Of a stretch of DNA of 64,000 nt, positions 58,829-64,000 are shown piece by piece. Source of the stretch: Ganoderma boninense. Taxonomy: Eukaryota > Basidiomycota > Agaricomycetes > Polyporales > Polyporaceae. A program made the position numbers and the translations under genes. The stretch covers positions 3,182,602 through 3,246,601 of the forward strand of contig CM035312.1 in assembly GCA_002900995.3 (NCBI GenBank), in the 5' to 3' direction. Below the pieces are notes generated by a model. It had not been told where the DNA came from and did not search any database. It was given only the letters and a program-made list of their open reading frames with translations. Position 1 is the first letter of the stretch, and each line of letters starts with the position of its first letter.

Positions 58829-61800
58829 CTATTCCATCTCCTCGTCCTCCCCCGCAGCGAAATCTTTCTCTCCGGCGGACTCTGCATCGGTATCGGTGGG
58901 GAGAACCGGAAGCTTCAGGTCGCAATCGGCGTTGATGATCTGCAAGGCAGCGACCTCGTCGGGTCGGAGGGTCTTCAACCAAGCACGATTATAGCAGTTA
59001 CGCCACAACCCTCGAGGTACAACGCCGTCTTCGACTTTTGAAGTGTCCCTCAGATAGCGCCTGCGAGGAGGCTGTCCGCTAGACTTGCGTTTCGTGCTAT
59101 ACCGTCCCGGGTTCTCCCAATCTCGCCTGTAGTGCTTGTCGATTCCATGGAAGAACTCGACGAGCTCGTCGCTTTGCCAGAGAGACCGAATGACGGTCCA
59201 AGTCGGCCAATGGCGCTTCCTGCGTCGAGTCACCTTTCCCTTGCCCTTCTTGCTTTCTGAGTCAGTCTCGTCGTCGCTCATGTTCGCTGGGGTCAGCGCG
59301 TCCCAGAGCGCGTCGAATTGATCCCAGCCCCTCCGCTGGGTCGTGATTTTTCGTTGGCGCAGGAGCTGTGTTGTCCCGCACGCTTAGTCCGAGTTCATAC
59401 GCAACGCACTGCAATGCGGTACTCACTGTGCCCCGACGGCTATTCTTGCATGAAGAATCTGCTCGGCGTTCCTTCTCGTCCTCGCTGACCGGATCAAGAA
59501 CCTCCCGGTAGTTCCTCCTGCAGGTGTCCATGTATACGGTGAGGGCGATCGCGACATTGTGTTCGGTCATGTAGCGTGGTTCCACCGGAGGATTTGAGTA
59601 TTGGCCCGCTTTGACTTTGGAGACGAAATCAGCGACGAAGAGCTTGCTCGCTTCGCGGTTGAAGGCGAACTTCTCCCAGGACTGTTCGAAGTCGAAATGC
59701 AGCCTCCGATCCCGAAAGACATCGAGGACAGAGGTCTTGGGGTTTGCAAACAGCTTGATCTGATCAGCGGAAAGAGGGGGGTTCTTCTTGACCAACTCTT
59801 CCCACGTTGAGAAACCCAAGACCTTCTTAAGGTGGGCCCTGACGTGACGCTGAGAAAGTGATCAGGGCGAAGCTCTGTGTGTTGCGCATGTGGAGATTTG
59901 CTTACCCCCAGCAAGTCCAATTGATCTTTCTGGTGTCGAAGCCATATTTCTTGGTCGGGGACGGCCATCGTGTTGAAGTTGGGCGGAAGATGTTCTTCAA
60001 CCTGCCTCATCCGAGACTGGCGAGGAGCACGGGGAGGTTTGACCGCCCGACGCGCCTGTAGGACATGCTTGCTCGCCCGTGGGTTCGCGTTTTTCAGTCC
60101 CGCCATTTCTTGTTGGACTTGGGTCAAGGTCACCTGCACCTTGGCTCTGCGGAAGGTTCGAGATAATTTCAATATCGATGCTACGTGTACAGGGAAGAAA
60201 GGAAAGTAAGTACGCACTCGAACTGCTTCGACCACTTGGCGTTGTCGCGGCAAACGTCCTCGACTTGCTGAACCTTATCTAGAACGATGGCCAGAGCAGG
60301 AACTTTGTCTAGTTGGGACTTGCTCTTGCCCTTGGAGGGAGCGGTGACGTCATTGTCTACGTCCATCTTGCAGTAAAGTCTCGTCAAGTCATGGGTGTGA
60401 TACGGAATGGAGTACACATACCTCTGTGGCGCGTTCTTGAGGGTAGAGTGTGGCCATGACTCGTCGTCGGTCAGCTTCGTCCAATAACGAGAGCTTCTCG
60501 ACGATCTCTTGGTATGGGTCGTGGCTAGGTTCGGAAGTCCCCGACTCGTTCGGACGAGGACCAGCCGCATGATGGTCGCCGAAATGCACGTCATCCGAGG
60601 CTCCAGGCTGAAAGAGTGGGGGTTCGTAGGCCGGCGGGTCGCGTGGAGGTTCGTAGCGCTGTTCGTGGATGACGGGTTGGCGAGGGCGGTCCTTGGCCAC
60701 GTTTCTCGAGGAAGAGGTCCTACTGGGTGGTTTGCGGCGCGACACCGACGCGGTCGCCACGGGCAGAGGACTAACACCTGTTGTGGCATTTTCAGGCAAA
60801 CTCTGGAGACTGTTTACAGTGGACAATCGGCGCTGCTGGCTCGTTGATTGCGTTGGGTCTACGTTGATGAACTGGAAGGATTGTTGACTGTGCGTAGCCC
60901 TAGCGCTGCGCTGATCGTCGGCGGGAGGGGTCGATCGGAACTGGCGGTCAGCAGTAAGGACAGGAGGTTTCGGTGGCGCCATCTCCGACGGCGATAGCGG
61001 GTTATTATAACCAGCCTGCTGGTTATCTGGCGAGGCATACGCGGATGAGGCAGGGAGGGTTGGACTGTGCGATGCGATCTGGTGCCGCTGGAGCGGGTGG
61101 ACAGAGACATACGCTGCTTGGCGCTGAGGATGGTATTGCCCTGGAACACCATGAGGATGCTGGACGAACGGCGAGGGATCGCGCATAGTCTGTTGCGGCG
61201 CGTACATAGCGGGAACGCTCAAGCCATGTTGTTGTGTGTACTGGGAGGGGGTGCCGACAGCGTGTTGTTGGGCGTAATGTGCAGGAACACTCATGGCGCG
61301 TTGCTGGACGTGCTGGGCGGGAATGTCTGTCGCAGGGTGTTGGGTTGATGAAGCGACAGAACCAGCAGCCTGGTGTTGGGGATAAGGGGCGGAGACGCCG
61401 GCCCCTTGCTGGACGCGCGGTAATGCAGCCTGGTGCGGTACGGGAGCGTATTGATGTGGCGGAAGAGAGTTGTGGAGGTGACGAGCATGCGCGGCAACAG
61501 GGAAGGTCTGCTGAATGTTGTGCTGAGAAGCGTCACCAAGTTGATTGAAGCTGTGCGCGGGTGGTCGGTTGACTGGAAATACCCCTTGCTGGGAAGGCCC
61601 AGGCTGAGGAGCGACAGGAGGAGCGGGCTGCAAGTGGAGCTGGTGAGACGTGTGGTTGTGTTCTTTTTGAATGACACAACACGCCGCTAGAGGACTTGTT
61701 ACTTACAAGGCTCATATTCCCATCCCCTTCGTCTTCAGCCATGTAATCATCAACGATGGCATCGACCTCCTGCTCGTCCGTATCGCTGTCCATGTTGTCG

Positions 61801-62299
61801 TTCTCATCGTCAGATACGTCGGTGTCCTACCTCGGATAAGCCTTGGACCACATACACGTACACGTTGCACTTACCAGCACCATACGGCCCAGACCACGAG
61901 GAGAACCAGGGGGAGTGGTAGATTCTTCCATGGCGGATTCGGGGCGCTGACCCGGGGCGCTGGTCACAAGCTGAGCGGTTCGCCTCTGTATGGTACGGGA
62001 ATGATTCCGACGCTTCTTCTGCGCCATTCTGAGAGGCGCGGGGTTCTCCTGCAAAACAGAGGTCTAGCGTTGACGGAGCTAGAGAGAGCAACGCAAACAT
62101 AACTCACCCTCAATTTGGTCCTCGCCACTTTGCCGCCCTTGATATTCAACTCGTTCAGGTCCAAGACCCGCCTTACGCCGTGCACCGGTGCCGACGGGGA
62201 GGGTGGCGGATTCAATGCTGTCTCTCGAAGAGCAGCTGTGGTAGACGGGCCGGCGTCTGCGGAAGGCGGTGGCACAAGAGCGTCGACTTGAGAACTCAT
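58829..62299 (-). CDS. Large Gln/Pro-rich multi-exon protein of unknown function
   Basis: Minus-strand exons assemble into one long gene. The start is at ATG 62299 (MSSQVDALVPPPSADAGPST), with a KGGKVARTKLR donor GTGAGT near 62105. A basic exon (RMAQKKRRNHSRTIQRRT) follows, then an acidic exon (MDSDTDEQEVDAIVDDYMAE). A 400-codon Gln/Pro/His-rich low-complexity exon follows (about 61633-60420; HYAQQHAVGTPSQYTQQHGL). The next exons read MDVDNDVTAPSKGKSKSQLD, LKNANPRASKHVLQ, STWEELVKKNPPLSADQIKL and YMTEHNVAIALTVYMDTCRR. The last exon (59281-58829) reads RGLWRNCYNRAWLKTLRPDE and ends EDEEME. The Trp/Tyr-rich C-terminal block is of a kind seen in Agaricomycete proteins of unknown function. No enzyme domain is visible. 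It may be a nuclear or regulatory protein, which is inference only. Exon joins within 59.8-60.4 kb are approximate. Confidence 0.6.
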
Positions 62300-62571
62300 G
62301 CCGTTCCAAGAATGCAAAGGAGAGTGTGAAGAGAGTGGATGACAACAGAGAAGGGGGTTGAGGGGAAAGCAGAAGGGAATTACTGAGCCGAACAGCGCAC
62401 TGTGGAGGCTACTTAAGAACGCGAGTGGGTGCGCCTGCGCGTTTATGATCAACGTTTGCTCGTGCAACAAAGAGGCATAAACGGCAAAGAGAGATACATA
62501 GAGGCGCACTCAAATATTACAATGCTAGATAACAATCGCTACGGCTTTGCGACACCTGTCGGAGCGCGTCC
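62300..62571. promoter_or_regulatory. Upstream region of the Gln/Pro-rich gene
   Basis: About 270 bp between ATG 62299 (minus strand) and the SUN-domain relic. Polypurine and polypyrimidine patches occur. No TATA box was seen on the minus strand. Confidence 0.35.
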
Positions 62572-62861
62572 TTAGCAAACAAAGCCGAGGAGATAACGCA
62601 TGCCAGACTCACCATGAACGCGAACCCGGTACAACTGTGTCACCTCCCCTCCCCAGTTGTCAAGCACCTCCAGGACGATGACGCCAAAGTCGATGTTGGA
62701 TTCTAGTAGGCTTGGATGAACCGGAAATGTCTGCACGTGACAATTCCCGCGAATGTCGTACTCGACGGTCGCCAATGGCAGGAAGTGCTCGCGCTGGTGT
62801 AAGTTCGGCGCGGTGCGATTGAAGACACCTGCAAGAGCTAGGTCCCCAACTACGCGGGAGG
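62572..62861 (-). pseudogene. C-terminal fragment of a SUN-domain protein, cut by a repeat
   Basis: The minus-strand frame reads SRVVGDLALAGVFNRTAPNL, FLPLATVEYDIRGNCHVQTF, VHPSLLESNIDFGVIVLEVL and DNWGGEVTQLYRVRVHGESG. This is the C-terminal half of a Sad1/UNC-84 (SUN) domain, including the NWGG and YRVRVHG signatures. In functional SUN proteins this domain lies in the perinuclear space and binds KASH partners, linking the nucleus to the cytoskeleton. The reading frame meets the 219-bp repeat at 62861 in the middle of a coding exon, and no other SUN sequence was seen beyond the repeat, so the N-terminal part is missing. A donor-like GGTGAGTC follows VHG, so a small further exon may exist in the intact gene. 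Confidence 0.75.
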
Positions 62862-63080
62862 CGTTTGTTGTCCTGCGAAAACAATGGCGTTGGAGCAAAT
62901 ATTCCTGACCGGTAAATGGCAGGGAAAGTTTTCATTCAGCCAATGGTGGAAAGGGCGGGATACTTTACCTTTCCCGCGCCTTTCGTCGTCGGGTATCCTC
63001 GTGGCGAACTTGACCTTTGCCGGACACTTTTGCAATCATGAATGTCTACAAACAAAGTTTAACTTTCCCCAAAGGCGATT
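62862..63080 (+). repeat. 219-bp repeat, copy 2, inside the SUN-domain relic
   Basis: It is identical to 57847-58065. Its left edge interrupts the SUN-domain exon. Its right side continues into sequence (63081-63240) with further GGGAAA and TTTCCC patches, including AGGTAGGGCTTGCCGGG, the inverse of an end-like piece near copy 1. Confidence 0.92.
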
Positions 63081-63487
63081 ATATCGGGGATTGCAAGCGG
63101 AAGTTTAAATATTCTGCACAAAACACTGACAAGGAAATTCCCATAAGAGGTAGGGCTTGCCGGGAAATTACCACCATTTTCCCCTGGACGTTTTCCGGAC
63201 GGTGCCCGTCGTGTCACCTCCCGCCCGACAGTGTTAAATGAATTTCAATATGGTTGGTTCATTCTACATCGACTTCACAAGTGAAAATCAGGCCCCAATG
63301 AATCTCAGGTGTACGGTAAGCGTGTCGTTGACCAGTCAGGGGGGCAGAGATCGTTCTTGCACGCCTCCTCTCCATCGATGCCATTCTGGGGCATTAGCGC
63401 CAGTCAGTTCGAGGCGTATGTGCAAGCATACTACCCGGGACACGACTCGGACCGCGCCCAAGGATTTCATGGAGCGCATCTTCCCAC
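63081..63487. other. Repeat flank and intergenic region
   Basis: 63081-63240 is probably the right part of the repeat family (A-T-rich with GGGAAATTACC). The remainder to the MYND gene stop at 63488 has no supported frame. Confidence 0.45.
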
Positions 63488-64000
63488 TCATTTGTTGCAC
63501 CCCAACTTGTGAGTTTTCCAGTCGCTCTTCTGGCATTCACGCGAGCAGTAAGCCGTCTTCCTGCAGCGCGAGCACACCAACAACTTCAGATCCGCCAACT
63601 CTTTCTTCTTGCACCTCCCACACTGCGTCGCCTCTAATACTGGTACTGCGCTCGCAATCGTTTCCTTGCCGTTCGACCCATTGGTACTGGCAGGAGTGGA
63701 GCCGGGGGCAGCGTGGTCGACCTGACGCACAGGCAACATCGACGCGCCTGGCACATCCTCAGGCGCAAACACGTCCTCGAGGTACGGGACGGGGAAGACG
63801 GGCGACAGCGCGATCCGCGTCGCCCACGGCGCGAACTTGCGCCACACCCCGTCTTTCATCATGCCCCCCACGTCTTGGCCCCTCCCGCAGCTGCAGAGCG
63901 GGTCCGCTGCCATCCGGTCGTCCAGCGGGATCCTGCCCTGCGCGGCGTACTCGCAGTTCGCGCCGTGCGTCCACGTCGTGCGGCACCGCTCCGCGAGCGC
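63488..64000 (-). CDS. DUF4470-MYND family member (copy 5), C-terminal part only
   Basis: The minus-strand frame is open from the window edge to the stop at 63488. It reads ALAERCRTTWTHGANCEYAA and DPLCSCGRGQDVGGM, then WRKFAPWATRIALSPVFPVP and a complete MYND finger (CGRCKKKELADLKLLVCSRC, TAYCSRECQKSDW, HKLGC). It closely resembles the last exon of copy 4, more than copy 3. No frameshift is visible in this part. The gene continues beyond the window and its N-terminal DUF4470 region cannot be seen. It is separated from the other four copies by about 15 kb and lies on the opposite strand, so it moved or was inverted. Confidence 0.85.
   Translation of the reverse strand, partial: ALAERCRTTWTHGANCEYAAQGRIPLDDRMAADPLCSCGRGQDVGGMMKDGVWRKFAPWATRIALSPVFPVPYLEDVFAPEDVPGASMLPVRQVDHAAPGSTPASTNGSNGKETIASAVPVLEATQCGRCKKKELADLKLLVCSRCRKTAYCSRECQKSDWKTHKLGCNK

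Overview
The window looks like a nuclear scaffold of an Agaricomycete (mushroom-forming basidiomycete). Genes are split by many short GT-AG introns of about 45-100 bp. Recognisable families include a Plavaka transposase, a DUF6698 protein, DUF4470-MYND proteins, a KDM3-type JmjC protein, a TOM1/HUWE1 relic and a SUN-domain relic. The scaffold has a 100-N gap at 33496-33595. Family names come from reading protein signatures, not from a database search.

Layout. From 1 to about 49 kb the region is accessory and repeat-rich. In order it holds: a large minus-strand gene running off the left edge (1-1920); a second unknown minus-strand gene (2151-3835); weak open frames (7.1-9.3 kb); a Plavaka-type DNA transposon with an in-frame stop (9.8-14.5 kb); a decayed TOM1 fragment (16.1-17.4 kb); one arm of a 656-bp inverted repeat (18649-19304); an unknown multi-exon gene (20.1-21.7 kb); an F-box-like gene (24.5-26.0 kb); a complete 13-exon JmjC gene (29344-32219); the second inverted-repeat arm abutting the gap (32840-33495); a DUF6698 gene truncated by the gap (to 34604); and a 111-bp minisatellite (35.9-36.2 kb). 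Then comes a same-strand array of DUF4470-MYND genes: two relics and two nearly full-length copies (36.6-48.7 kb).

From 49.8 to 57.5 kb there is a compact GC-rich housekeeping island: NDUFA2 (complex I) diverging from a RAX1-like RGS/membrane protein, a mitochondrial HMG-box protein diverging from Mediator subunit MED8, and a short-chain dehydrogenase. From 57.5 to 64 kb repeats return: a 219-bp sequence present twice with no differences, one copy of which breaks a SUN-domain gene; a large Gln/Pro-rich minus-strand gene; and the C-terminal half of a fifth MYND copy leaving the right edge.

NDUFA2 and MED8 should be intact, yet each needs one extra C in a C-run to read through. Single-base frameshifts elsewhere, especially in the MYND copies, may therefore be sequencing errors rather than real decay. 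The Plavaka stop and the TOM1 relic are better supported as real. No tRNA, rRNA or CRISPR array was seen.
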